From RGIG9041 sp045593905 (lineage in GTDB: Bacteria > Bacillota > Clostridia > Oscillospirales > QAKW01), in assembly GCA_045593905.1 (NCBI GenBank), contig JAZNXL010000018.1, forward strand, positions 1-29,515: DNA of 29,515 bases, in the 5' to 3' direction. Both the position numbers and the translations under genes were made by a program. Below, in pieces: positions 1-7,192 of this stretch (the stretch's first letter is position 1; each line of letters starts with the position of its first letter). The notes beneath the pieces are model-generated. The model made no database searches, was not told the origin of the DNA, and saw only the letters and a list, made by a program, of their open reading frames with translations.

Positions 1-117
1 ATCGAAAGATAGGCGTCTTTTTTATGCCTTTTTTGAAAGAAAAGTGTCTAAACGCTGAAAGAATTTAGCAATTAAAGGTGTAGCCGAAAAAAGATTTTCC
101 GTTTTTAGAAAAAAGTC

Positions 118-815
118 AGCAATTAAAAGTGAAAAGAAAATTTAGCAGAGGGGGTTAGTAAATTGCCTCGCTCGGTGGGAATAAGTGAAAGAATTTTTTC
201 AAACACCCTTGTGGTTTGGCATTTCCCAGTGCGAATTAGTGAGAGACTTTTTTCAAAACATGGTGAACAAAACATCTTTGGCAGTCGGAATTAGTGAAGA
301 GATAAAAACTTTTTCAAAAAAGGGTGAACGATCGGCCATTCTCTGTGCGAATTAGTGAAAGGGTTCTCTCAAATGCACCTTGACAACTGAATAGCACCGA
401 CCTGATACGACCTTGCGATGATACGAGCGAGGCAACGCTACGGTGAGAGTCCGAGCAGGAACTGAGGTTGGGCAATTTTTTAAAAACACCCGATAATTTG
501 CGGTCTCTCTGTGGGAACAAGTGAAAGGAATTTTTGCAAACAGACTTAAAAAATACCCTTTCCCATTGCAAATAAGTGAGGAGATAAAAATTTTCTCTCA
601 AAAAGGGTGTGCATTTGGGCTTTCCCAGTGGGAATTAGTAGAGGGATAAATATTTTTTGACGATTTGGGTGTCCAAAACCCTATTCCCATTGCAAATAAG
701 TGAAGGGTAAAAAATATTTTTCAGAAATCCCGACAAATGGGTGTCCAAAACGATACCTCTTGTCCAAATGAGTGAGGGGGTGCAAATCGGGGGTGTAATT
801 CCAAATAAGTGAAAG
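118..815 (+). repeat. Degenerate iteron-like repeat array
   Basis: Ten copies of a core close to GGAATTAGTGAAAG occur in one orientation. The AGTGA (once AGTAG) boxes start at about 184, 238, 293, 354, 520, 575, 637, 699, 771 and 808, with a weaker copy at 128. Spacing is mostly 54-62 bp. The 166 bp jump from 354 to 520 is about three unit lengths. Around the core most units have a CCCA-TG box just upstream and, downstream, a T-run followed by CAAAA and GGGTG. No convincing gene runs through the tract. The layout resembles iterons or a multi-site binding region for a partition or replication protein; the adjacent ParB-like gene makes a centromere-like or origin function plausible but unproven. 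Confidence 0.75.
380..408 (+). promoter_or_regulatory. Sigma-A-like promoter inside the repeat gap
   Basis: TTGACA at 380-385, a 17 bp spacer and TGATAC at 403-408 make a good sigma-A promoter. It lies in the only large gap of the repeat array. The first coding start downstream is more than 500 bp away, so the transcript would begin with a long leader, or it is a separate small RNA. The first ~65 nt of the transcript contain the 8-mer TGATACGA again at 419-426 and short GC-rich segments up to about 475, followed by a T-run at 477-482. Confidence 0.5.
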
Positions 816-843
816 GAGGTGGTTACCAAAACCATTTAAGCGG

Positions 844-888
844 TCGGAGGTCTTAAATATATAAATAAATATATAACTTACTCTCCGA
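844..888. other. AT-rich block inside an inverted repeat (possible unwinding element)
   Basis: TCGGAG (844-849) and CTCCGA (883-888) flank 33 nt made almost only of A and T with repeated ATATAAATAAATATAT-like sequence. It directly follows the last repeat of the array and precedes the first gene. An AT-rich segment beside iterons is the usual plan of a replication origin. It could also simply be the -10 region for the downstream genes or an RNA hairpin in their leader. Confidence 0.4.
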
Positions 889-927
889 AAAAGAATGAAT
901 TTTCAATCTATAGAAAGGAGTGAGCAA

Positions 928-1230
928 ATGGCAAACAACAAGGTCTACAGCCGAGCAGAGATGCAAGAAGCAGGCATAGTCACCTACGACTATGCTTTTA
1001 TGGACAAGTCCGGTGAATATATCGGAACGCTCGAAATGAAAGCAGAAGCAAGGGGCGGAATGCTTCGTCTTTTTCTTCGGTTAGTAGACGGAAGAAAAAT
1101 CATAACGCCGGTGTTCTGGTGGCAGAGGTACTTAGGCTTCTACGAAATGGACAACGGCACAAGACTAAGGCTTGTCTACGGACAGAGCAGCAAAGGCAGT
1201 ACCTATTTAAAACAAATCGAAAAACTTTAG
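928..1230 (+). CDS. Hypothetical mobile-element protein, 100 aa
   Basis: I do not recognise a named family. The start at 928 is chosen because AAAGGAG lies 7 nt upstream; the in-frame ATG at 895 has no ribosome site. The protein is basic and soluble, with no membrane segment or signal peptide. It has several hydrophobic beta-like stretches (YDYAFMD, MLRLFLRLVDGRKII, PVFWWQRYLGFYEM), suggesting a small all-beta or alpha/beta fold. It is the first of five closely packed genes that end with the recombinase, so a role in maintenance or transfer of the element is inferred from context only. Confidence 0.75.
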   Translation: MANNKVYSRAEMQEAGIVTYDYAFMDKSGEYIGTLEMKAEARGGMLRLFLRLVDGRKIITPVFWWQRYLGFYEMDNGTRLRLVYGQSSKGSTYLKQIEKL

Positions 1231-1242
1231 GAGGAAACAAAA

Positions 1243-1458
1243 ATGTTTGAATACAAAATTATCAAGAAAATCGGAGTTGCAGGAGAAAACCGCAACGACA
1301 CAAAGGAAATCAATATCATCAAATGGAGCGACAACGCACCGTGTATCGACGTGCGGCGTTGGAGAAACGGTAAGCCTCTAAAAGGCATTGCGTTTTATCC
1401 CGATGAGATTGACGAGCTAATCAAGCTACTCAAAAAAGCAAAAAAGGAGGTCATATAA
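1243..1458 (+). CDS. PC4/YdbC-like single-stranded DNA-binding protein
   Basis: The 71-aa protein matches the pattern of the bacterial PC4/YdbC family from memory: an N-terminal strand (FEYKIIKKIGV), a KEINIIKW strand, a strand around IDVRRWRNGKPLKGIAF and a C-terminal helix (DEIDELIKLLKKAKK). The family forms dimers that bind single-stranded DNA and have been linked to transcription and replication. AGGAGG precedes the ATG by about 8 nt, and the gene ends directly before the ParB-like start (1458/1459), so the two are translated together. Sitting next to a repeat tract with an AT-rich block, it could act on melted DNA during replication or transfer; that is inference. Confidence 0.65.
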   Translation: MFEYKIIKKIGVAGENRNDTKEINIIKWSDNAPCIDVRRWRNGKPLKGIAFYPDEIDELIKLLKKAKKEVI

Positions 1459-2370
1459 ATGGCAAGAAAATCAGACTTTACTCTGCCGCCCATACCCATT
1501 GATGCTATCTTTTCAACGCAGGCGGAAAGAGACGATGCGCTCTTAGAGCGAGTACACAATATTCCCATTGAGGAGCTACACCCCTTCAAGGATCACCCGT
1601 TCAAAATCCAATCGGGCGAAGAAATGGACCGAATGGTAGAGAGCATTCGCAAGGTCGGGGCGATAACCCCCGCCCTTGCACGACCGCTTGAGGATGGCGG
1701 CTTTGAGCTGATATCGGGACACCGCAGACTTGCGGCGTGTCAAGTATTGGGACTTAAAACGATGCCCGTAATCGTTCGGGAAATGACTGATGATGAGGCG
1801 GTGATCGCAATGGTAGATGCAAATTTGCAAAGAGAAACCATACTTCCCAGCGAAAAGGCGTTTGCTTATCGGATGAAGTTGGAAGCGATAAAGCATCAAG
1901 GTAGGAGTACTTGTGGACAACTTGTCCACAAGTCGAGAGACGGTATATCCGAAGATGAAAGCGGAAGGCAAATTCAAAGATATATCCGCCTAACATACCT
2001 CATCCCCGAATTACTCACCAAGGTAGACGAAGGCAAAATCGCTTTCAGTCCGGCGGTGGAAATCTCATTCTTGACAGAGAATGAACAGCGAATCCTGCTT
2101 GATGCTATCGAACTGAATGACTGCACACCATCCCACGCACAGAGCATACGGCTGAAAAAGCTATCACAGGATTGTGTACTGACCAAAGATCAAATATACG
2201 AAATAATGTCGGAAGAAAAGCCGAACCAACAGGAGCATTTGCGGTTTAGGCGAGAGGATTTTAACGGATATTTCCCGAAATCCTATACCGAACAGCAGAT
2301 AAAGAAGGATATTCTCAAGGGCTTGGAGCTTTTGCACCGACACCGACAGCGAAATCGTGATGCGAGATAA
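1459..2370 (+). CDS. ParB/RepB/Spo0J-family partition-like protein
   Basis: A 303-aa protein with a ParB N-terminal nuclease-fold/CTPase domain at about residues 33-130: the start of the domain IPIEELHPF, the SGHRR nucleotide box at 86-90 and the NLQRE..LPSEKA box at 122-135. A helical DNA-binding part follows at 135-240, and a C-terminal helical region carries the DILKGLELLHRHRQRN tail. ParB proteins load on centromere-like sites and slide as CTP-dependent clamps. No ParA ATPase is present in the window. AAAGGAGGT lies 9 nt before the ATG. In integrative elements such solo ParB-like proteins are common and their job is unsettled; the repeat array upstream is the obvious candidate binding region. 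Confidence 0.85.
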   Translation: MARKSDFTLPPIPIDAIFSTQAERDDALLERVHNIPIEELHPFKDHPFKIQSGEEMDRMVESIRKVGAITPALARPLEDGGFELISGHRRLAACQVLGLKTMPVIVREMTDDEAVIAMVDANLQRETILPSEKAFAYRMKLEAIKHQGRSTCGQLVHKSRDGISEDESGRQIQRYIRLTYLIPELLTKVDEGKIAFSPAVEISFLTENEQRILLDAIELNDCTPSHAQSIRLKKLSQDCVLTKDQIYEIMSEEKPNQQEHLRFRREDFNGYFPKSYTEQQIKKDILKGLELLHRHRQRNRDAR

Positions 2371-2399
2371 AAATCGCACATTTGTAAAGGAGGAACACT

Positions 2400-2588
2400 A
2401 TGATTACAATTATAAAAGATAACAATCCCAACCATATTTTCGCCGCCTTAAAGCTTTGCGAACAGCTTTATCACGACGGCAAAATTCCGTTATATGTGTT
2501 TCGGAATATGGTAAATCAGCACGCTGACGTGGTGGATGCTTCAAAATTCAATTTCACCATTCAGCAGGAAGGAGAAAAAGCCGGATGA
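2400..2588 (+). CDS. Small SHOCT-like protein, 62 aa
   Basis: A strong site AAAGGAGG precedes the ATG by 7 nt. The segment AALKLCEQLYHDGKIPLYVF (about residues 15-34) has the spacing of a SHOCT motif: a leucine-rich helix, a YxxGxI turn and a second helix. The match is by pattern only. The gene overlaps the recombinase start by 4 nt, indicating translational coupling, so it may be an accessory factor of integration or simply a conserved cargo protein of this element family. Confidence 0.6.
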   Translation: MITIIKDNNPNHIFAALKLCEQLYHDGKIPLYVFRNMVNQHADVVDASKFNFTIQQEGEKAG

Positions 2589-4336
2589 TGTATCGATACA
2601 ATGAATTTGACGAACGAAGGGTGGTGATTTATGCCCGTGTTTCCACCGAGCACGAAGCTCAGATATCCGCACTCAGCAATCAGCTGGAGTGGTATCAGCA
2701 GTACCTCGACCATCACCCCGAATGGAACCTGATCGACCGCTATATTGACGAGGGTATCACGGGAACCTCGGCGGAGAAGCGACCGGGCTTTACGCAGATG
2801 ATCGCCGATGCCAAGGCACACAAGTTTGACCTTATCATCACCCGTGAGGTGTCCCGATTTGCACGTAACACCGAGGAAACCCTGCACTTTACAAAGATGC
2901 TTCGCCGCATCGGCGTTGAGGTATTCTTTATCAATGATAATATCAAGACCTTTGACGGCGACGGCGAGCTTCGCCTCACCATTATGGCGAGCCTTGCACA
3001 GGATGAAAGCCGCAAGACCTCTATCCGAGTGAAAAGCGGTCAGCAGATCTCAATGGAAAAGGGTGTGTTCTACGGCAACGGCAATATCCTCGGCTATGAC
3101 CGAGTGGAGAAAATCGTGGAGGGCAACAAAAAACAGGTGGATTTTCTTATCAATCCCGTGCAAGCCGAAACGGTACGAAGAATATTTGATATGTACCTTG
3201 CGGGACACGGACTGATGGCGATAAAAAACGAAATGGAGCGAACGGGGCGCAAGACTGCTACGGGACTTTCCAACTGGCATTGCACGGGGATCTCTCAAAC
3301 GCTCAAGAATTCCTTTTACTGCGGTATCATTACCTACCACAAGGAATACACTCCCGACTTTTTGGTGCAGAAAAAGGTGAAAAACTACGGTGAAATGGCA
3401 TTAACACAAGTGCAAGGCAGACACGAGCCGATAATAACCGTTGAAGAATACGAAAGGGTGCAAAAAATTATGAAAAGCAAAACGGGAAAACTCAAAAATC
3501 CAACCACAGGAAGAAAGCTGACGGGTGTAACACCGCCTAAGACCGTATGGGGCAGACTGATGATCTGCTCCTGCGGCAGACGGTTTAACCGCCGCAAATG
3601 GAGAACCAACGCTGACGGCGAAAAGTTCTTCGGTTACCAATGCTACGGCACAACGCAGACAGGCACTATCAAAAGTCGCCTAAAACGTGGACTGCCAATT
3701 GACGGCATCTGTCAGTCACCGATGATTGCCGAGTGGAAGCTGCAGATGATGGCAAATTATATCTTCCGTCACTTCCTTACCAATAAACAAAAGGTATTGG
3801 AAATTGCAAACTCCTTGCTTGAGGAGCATATCGGCGACACCGAGGTGCAAGTACAGGATAATTCAAAACTGATCGAGCAGAAACAACGTGAGCTTGACAG
3901 AGCCAACACCAAGCGCAGAAATCTTATTGATTTGCTCAGCAATTGTGATATTACCCGTGAGGACTATCAGGAAGCACGTGCCGATGTGGACAGGCAGATT
4001 GATATGCTGAAAGCGGAAATCGAGGAACTGACACCTGCAGTTGAGCCGACCGAGGAGAAAGAAATCGATTACGAAAGCAAGATAACCGTTCTCCGCTATG
4101 CCTTGGAGCAATACACCAACTTCGATACCGACGGCGATATCCCCGAAAGTGTCATTGAAGCCTTTGTAGAAAAAATCGAGGTTTCAAAGGACTGCTTCAG
4201 GTGGTATCTTCGTGGTGACTTCGGCGGCGACTCTCCCATTCCTATGAATGTGGAGGGTAACCGCAAGAAAGGGGCGACAATCTCGCCCCAGTACATAATT
4301 CCCCCTGCAAACTTTGGCGACTCAGGCGGCTATTAA
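2585..4336 (+). CDS. Large serine recombinase (site-specific integrase)
   Basis: A 583-aa recombinase. The resolvase catalytic domain spans about residues 13-155, with YARVS giving nucleophile Ser20, the EVSRFARN segment with Arg91 and Arg94, and the family helix around LAQDESRKTS. A recombinase domain follows (165-300). A zinc ribbon has Cys328, Cys330, Cys353 and Cys376, and a long charged coiled coil runs at about 400-480. Proteins of this type catalyse unidirectional integration and, with a directionality factor, excision of mobile elements. Translation probably starts at Met1 or Met2, overlapping the 62-aa gene. It is the last gene of the element row, so an attachment site is expected just beyond its stop. 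All visible catalytic residues are present, so it looks active. Confidence 0.93.
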   Translation: MMYRYNEFDERRVVIYARVSTEHEAQISALSNQLEWYQQYLDHHPEWNLIDRYIDEGITGTSAEKRPGFTQMIADAKAHKFDLIITREVSRFARNTEETLHFTKMLRRIGVEVFFINDNIKTFDGDGELRLTIMASLAQDESRKTSIRVKSGQQISMEKGVFYGNGNILGYDRVEKIVEGNKKQVDFLINPVQAETVRRIFDMYLAGHGLMAIKNEMERTGRKTATGLSNWHCTGISQTLKNSFYCGIITYHKEYTPDFLVQKKVKNYGEMALTQVQGRHEPIITVEEYERVQKIMKSKTGKLKNPTTGRKLTGVTPPKTVWGRLMICSCGRRFNRRKWRTNADGEKFFGYQCYGTTQTGTIKSRLKRGLPIDGICQSPMIAEWKLQMMANYIFRHFLTNKQKVLEIANSLLEEHIGDTEVQVQDNSKLIEQKQRELDRANTKRRNLIDLLSNCDITREDYQEARADVDRQIDMLKAEIEELTPAVEPTEEKEIDYESKITVLRYALEQYTNFDTDGDIPESVIEAFVEKIEVSKDCFRWYLRGDFGGDSPIPMNVEGNRKKGATISPQYIIPPANFGDSGGY

Positions 4337-4370
4337 GGATATGAAATAATCTATCCAAATAAACGATTTA

Positions 4371-4399
4371 TCCCCGCCGATTTCTCGGCGGGGATTTTT
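4371..4399 (+). terminator. Rho-independent terminator
   Basis: A perfect 10 bp stem (4371-4380 with 4385-4394, CCCCGCCGA core), tetraloop TTTC and a run of five T. It sits 35 bp after the recombinase stop. Its style equals the terminators of the chromosomal genes (compare 7098), so it may belong to the host side of the junction. Confidence 0.9.
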
Positions 4400-4400
4400 G

Positions 4401-4429
4401 TTGCAGTTTTAGAACAGTAATGGTATAAT
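4401..4429 (+). promoter_or_regulatory. Promoter of the CPBP protease gene
   Basis: TTGCAG (4401-4406), 17 bp spacer and a consensus TATAAT (4424-4429) with an extended TG motif, placed directly behind the terminator and 32 bp before the ATG at 4462. Confidence 0.75.
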
Positions 4430-4461
4430 TTCATTATAATTTAATAGCGTGTGGTGATTTT

Positions 4462-5157
4462 ATGAACAAGATATTTGAAAAGCACGAAACCTTATTTTGT
4501 ATGCTGCTTATCATTGTTTACATAGCAGTTAATTCCGTTTGTGTTCAGAATTTTGGATATACGAGCAGTGTTAGTTTTATTGTTAACACAATATTATCTA
4601 TGTGTTTAGTAGGAATAGTGCTGTCACTCAAAAAAACCGACTATTATGGATTTACAAAGGTCAAAAATTTAAAAAAGTATTTATATTTTATCCCATTGGC
4701 TATAATTATAACTGTTAATCTATGGAACGGTTTCAATATAAACAATTCGGCAAGCGAGATAGTGTTCCACATTCTGACTATGATAAATATTGGATTTATT
4801 GAAGAAGTTATTTTCAGAGGCTTTTTATTCAGAATGATGGCAAAAAGCAGTATTAAAAGTGCCATAATTGTAAGCGCGCTCACCTTTGGAATGGGCCATA
4901 TTATCAATTTGCTAAACGGAGCAGAGCTTATCCCAACCTTGATGCAAGTTTGCTATGCCACTGCAATAGGTTATTTATTTGTTATTATATTTTACAAAAG
5001 CAAATCACTTGTCCCCTGTATTATAACGCATTGTTTGGTAAACTCGCTTTCTATTTTTAACGTTGAAAATACCGTATCCATATACATAGCGCCCGCGTTT
5101 TTGATAATTATTCCTCTTGCATATGCAATTTATTTAAATAAAAATGTTATAGAATAA
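4462..5157 (+). CDS. CPBP-family intramembrane metalloprotease
   Basis: A 231-aa membrane protein with about seven hydrophobic segments. It carries the three signature motifs of the CPBP (CAAX protease/bacteriocin-processing, Abi) family: EEVIFR at 114-119, FGMGH at 142-146 and HCLVN at 190-194. The glutamates and histidines form the metal-dependent active site in the family. Members process prenylated proteins or peptides or give self-immunity to bacteriocins; the substrate here is unknown and no bacteriocin gene is visible nearby. GGTGATTTT before the ATG serves as ribosome site, and the gene has its own promoter. The very low GC contrasts with the recombinase just upstream. Confidence 0.88.
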   Translation: MNKIFEKHETLFCMLLIIVYIAVNSVCVQNFGYTSSVSFIVNTILSMCLVGIVLSLKKTDYYGFTKVKNLKKYLYFIPLAIIITVNLWNGFNINNSASEIVFHILTMINIGFIEEVIFRGFLFRMMAKSSIKSAIIVSALTFGMGHIINLLNGAELIPTLMQVCYATAIGYLFVIIFYKSKSLVPCIITHCLVNSLSIFNVENTVSIYIAPAFLIIIPLAYAIYLNKNVIE

Positions 5158-5203
5158 TTTCATGACCCTAAAAGAAATTTAATACTTAGCGAAAGGAAAA
5201 AGT

Positions 5204-5932
5204 ATGAACCAAGTAATTCGGCAGTTAAAAGAAAGAAAATCGGTGCGTGTGTTTACTGATAAGCAAATCACAGCTGATGAGGTATCGGCTATTTTAGATG
5301 CGGCGGTAAACGCGCCGACGGCCGGCAATCAGCAGCTTTATACTATAATTAACGTAACCGACCCACAACTGAAAGCGCAGCTTGCAATCAGTTGTGATAA
5401 TCAGCCGTTTATTGCAAAGGCACCGCTGGTGCTTGTGTTTTGTGCCGATTGCCGCAAATGGTACAATACTTTTTTACAATATGACTGCAACCCGAGAAAG
5501 CCCGGTGTGGGTGATTTGATGCTTGCAGTAAGCGATGCTAACATAGCTGCGCAAAATGCGGTTGTAGCGGCACATAGCCTTGGAATAGGCTCTTGCTACA
5601 TTGGTGATATTATGGAAAATGCCGAGCAACAACGAAAACTACTCTCACTACCCGAATACGTTTTCCCTGCGGCTATGCTTGTATTTGGCTACCCTACCCT
5701 TCAACAAATGCAACGTCAAAAGCCTCCCCGCTCAAAAATGCACCACATTGTGCACCAAAACGGATACAGAGATATGGACGCCGAAGAGCTAAAACAAATG
5801 CTTTTTATAAAAGCAAATTCCCAAAGCTTTGAAGATTGGATACAGGCATTTTGTAAAAGAAAATACAACTCTGACTTTTCTAAAGAAATGACCCGCTCGG
5901 TCAGGATGTTTTTAGACGATTTTGAAAAATAA
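5204..5932 (+). CDS. Nitroreductase-family flavoprotein
   Basis: A 242-aa protein of the FMN-dependent NAD(P)H nitroreductase family. The N-terminal RKSVRVF motif (11-17) and APTAGNQQ (37-44) contact FMN phosphate in the family; GIGSCYIGDI (127-136) and LVFGYP (159-164) are the conserved core of the second FMN site. The C-terminal extension (about 180-242) resembles the NfsA/FRP-type branch that embraces the partner subunit. It likely reduces quinones, nitro compounds or flavin in the cytosol; the substrate cannot be told from sequence. GAAAGGAAAAA precedes the ATG. The 24 bp gap to the glycerate kinase gene suggests cotranscription. Confidence 0.88.
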   Translation: MNQVIRQLKERKSVRVFTDKQITADEVSAILDAAVNAPTAGNQQLYTIINVTDPQLKAQLAISCDNQPFIAKAPLVLVFCADCRKWYNTFLQYDCNPRKPGVGDLMLAVSDANIAAQNAVVAAHSLGIGSCYIGDIMENAEQQRKLLSLPEYVFPAAMLVFGYPTLQQMQRQKPPRSKMHHIVHQNGYRDMDAEELKQMLFIKANSQSFEDWIQAFCKRKYNSDFSKEMTRSVRMFLDDFEK

Positions 5933-5956
5933 TAAGATTACTGGCAGGTGTATTAA

Positions 5957-7087
5957 GTGAAGATTGTTGTATCAATTGATTCTTTTAAAGGAAGCTTATC
6001 GTCTTTACAGGCAGGTAACGCCGTTAAAGACGCGATTTTAAGATTAAATAATAACGCAAACGTTATAGTAAAGCCCCTTGCTGACGGCGGCGAAGGGACC
6101 GTAGACGCGCTGGCATCGGGCTGTGATTCACAAATTATAGAATTAACTGTAAAAGGTCCGTTGTTAAAGCCGACCAATGCTAAATACTGCATTTTAAACG
6201 ACACAAACACCGCGGTTATAGAAATGGCAACCGCATCGGGTATAACCCTTATATCTTGTGAACAACGAAACCCTTTAAATACAACGACTTATGGCGTTGG
6301 CGAAGTTATTAAAGATGCAATAAAAAGAGGTTGCCGACGGTTTATTATCGGTATAGGCGGCAGTGCCACAAATGACGGCGGAGCAGGTATGCTGAGCGCA
6401 CTCGGTTATGAGTTTTTAGACAAAAACAACAACCCGATTGAATTGGGTGCAAAAGGTCTTAAAGATTTATACATAATTAAAAACGACAACGTTATACCAG
6501 AACTAAAAGAATGCAGTTTTAATATTGCGTGCGATGTTAACAACCCACTTTGCGGTAAAAACGGATGCAGCGCAATATTCGGTCCGCAAAAAGGCGCAAC
6601 ACCGCAAATGATTGAGGACATGGACACTTGGCTCGAAAACTATGCAGAGATTGCGAAAACTGTTTCTGACAAAGCAGATAAAGACTATGCCGGAGCAGGT
6701 GCGGCAGGCGGTTTGGGGTTTGCGTTTTTATCGTTCACAAACGCAGTACTAAAATCGGGAATTGAACTCGTTTTACAAGAAACAAATATAGAAAATGATA
6801 TAAAAACCGCAGATATAGTTGTAACGGGAGAAGGCCGACTTGACTCACAAACCGTTATGGGAAAAGCACCGATTGGCGTGGCAACGCTTGCTAAAAAACA
6901 CGGTAAAAAGGTAATCGCTTTTTCGGGGTGTGTAACTGACGATGCCGAGCTGTGCAACGAGCACGGAATAGATGCATTCTTTCCTATTTTAAGGCAGGTT
7001 ACAACGCTGGAAGATGCGCTTGATACTGACACCGCATATAAAAATTTAACCGCTACTGCTTATCAGGTGTTCAGATTACTGGTTTAA
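5957..7087 (+). CDS. Glycerate kinase
   Basis: A 376-aa protein of the GlxK/GarK glycerate 2-kinase family at the usual full length. It shows the N-terminal SIDSFKGSLSS, the LADGGEGT motif at 41-48, the glycine-rich IGIGGSATNDGGAGM at 131-145, and near residue 290 GEGRLDSQT with MGKAPIGVA, all landmarks of the family. It phosphorylates D-glycerate with ATP, giving 2-phosphoglycerate for lower glycolysis. Translation starts with GTG at 5957, with AGGTG about 8 nt upstream. It lies 24 bp behind the nitroreductase and ends at a strong terminator (7098). Confidence 0.93.
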   Translation: MKIVVSIDSFKGSLSSLQAGNAVKDAILRLNNNANVIVKPLADGGEGTVDALASGCDSQIIELTVKGPLLKPTNAKYCILNDTNTAVIEMATASGITLISCEQRNPLNTTTYGVGEVIKDAIKRGCRRFIIGIGGSATNDGGAGMLSALGYEFLDKNNNPIELGAKGLKDLYIIKNDNVIPELKECSFNIACDVNNPLCGKNGCSAIFGPQKGATPQMIEDMDTWLENYAEIAKTVSDKADKDYAGAGAAGGLGFAFLSFTNAVLKSGIELVLQETNIENDIKTADIVVTGEGRLDSQTVMGKAPIGVATLAKKHGKKVIAFSGCVTDDAELCNEHGIDAFFPILRQVTTLEDALDTDTAYKNLTATAYQVFRLLV

Positions 7088-7097
7088 TAATAATCAT

Positions 7098-7127
7098 TCC
7101 CCACCGACAAATCGGTGGGGATTTTTT
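7098..7127 (+). terminator. Rho-independent terminator
   Basis: A 10 bp stem (7098-7107 with 7112-7121), loop CAAA, then six T. It closes the CPBP/nitroreductase/glycerate kinase stretch. Confidence 0.93.
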
Positions 7128-7138
7128 ATTAAAAGCAT

Positions 7139-7167
7139 TTGATTTTTTTGCTCGGCTCGTTTATAAT
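7139..7167 (+). promoter_or_regulatory. Promoter of the HAD phosphatase gene
   Basis: TTGATT (7139-7144), 17 bp spacer, TATAAT (7162-7167), ending 25 bp before the ATG. Confidence 0.75.
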
Positions 7168-7192
7168 TTAACAGTAAACGGAGGGTAAAAAA

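Larger units (their letters stand above)
1..4340. mobile_element. End of a putative integrative element with large serine recombinase
   Basis: The row of a PC4-like ssDNA-binding protein, a ParB-like protein, a small SHOCT-like protein and a large serine recombinase, preceded by a repeat-rich non-coding tract, is typical of one end of an integrative/conjugative element of Clostridia. The left part lies outside the window. The genes are packed with overlaps or gaps of about 0-30 bp and look more GC-rich by eye than the DNA after 4340, which fits transfer. The right boundary is inferred: it must lie after the recombinase stop (4336) and probably before the promoter at 4401. I could not identify the attachment core, because the partner end is not visible. 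Confidence 0.7.

Noticed and set aside
1..40. Terminator of an unseen upstream gene (AGGC...GCCTTTTTT)
   Set aside because: Only a 4 bp stem with an 11-nt loop; too weak to call.
400..480. Hammerhead or other known ribozyme near CTGATACGA
   Set aside because: The conserved core (CTGANGA with GAAA) and the required stems are missing.
118..815. CRISPR interpretation of the repeat array
   Set aside because: Repeats are degenerate and the sequence between cores is itself similar from unit to unit; no cas genes are near.
314..835. Two minus-strand reading frames (95 and 66 codons) across the repeat array
   Set aside because: They are by-products of the repeated sequence: no ribosome site, no family resemblance, and composition follows the repeats.
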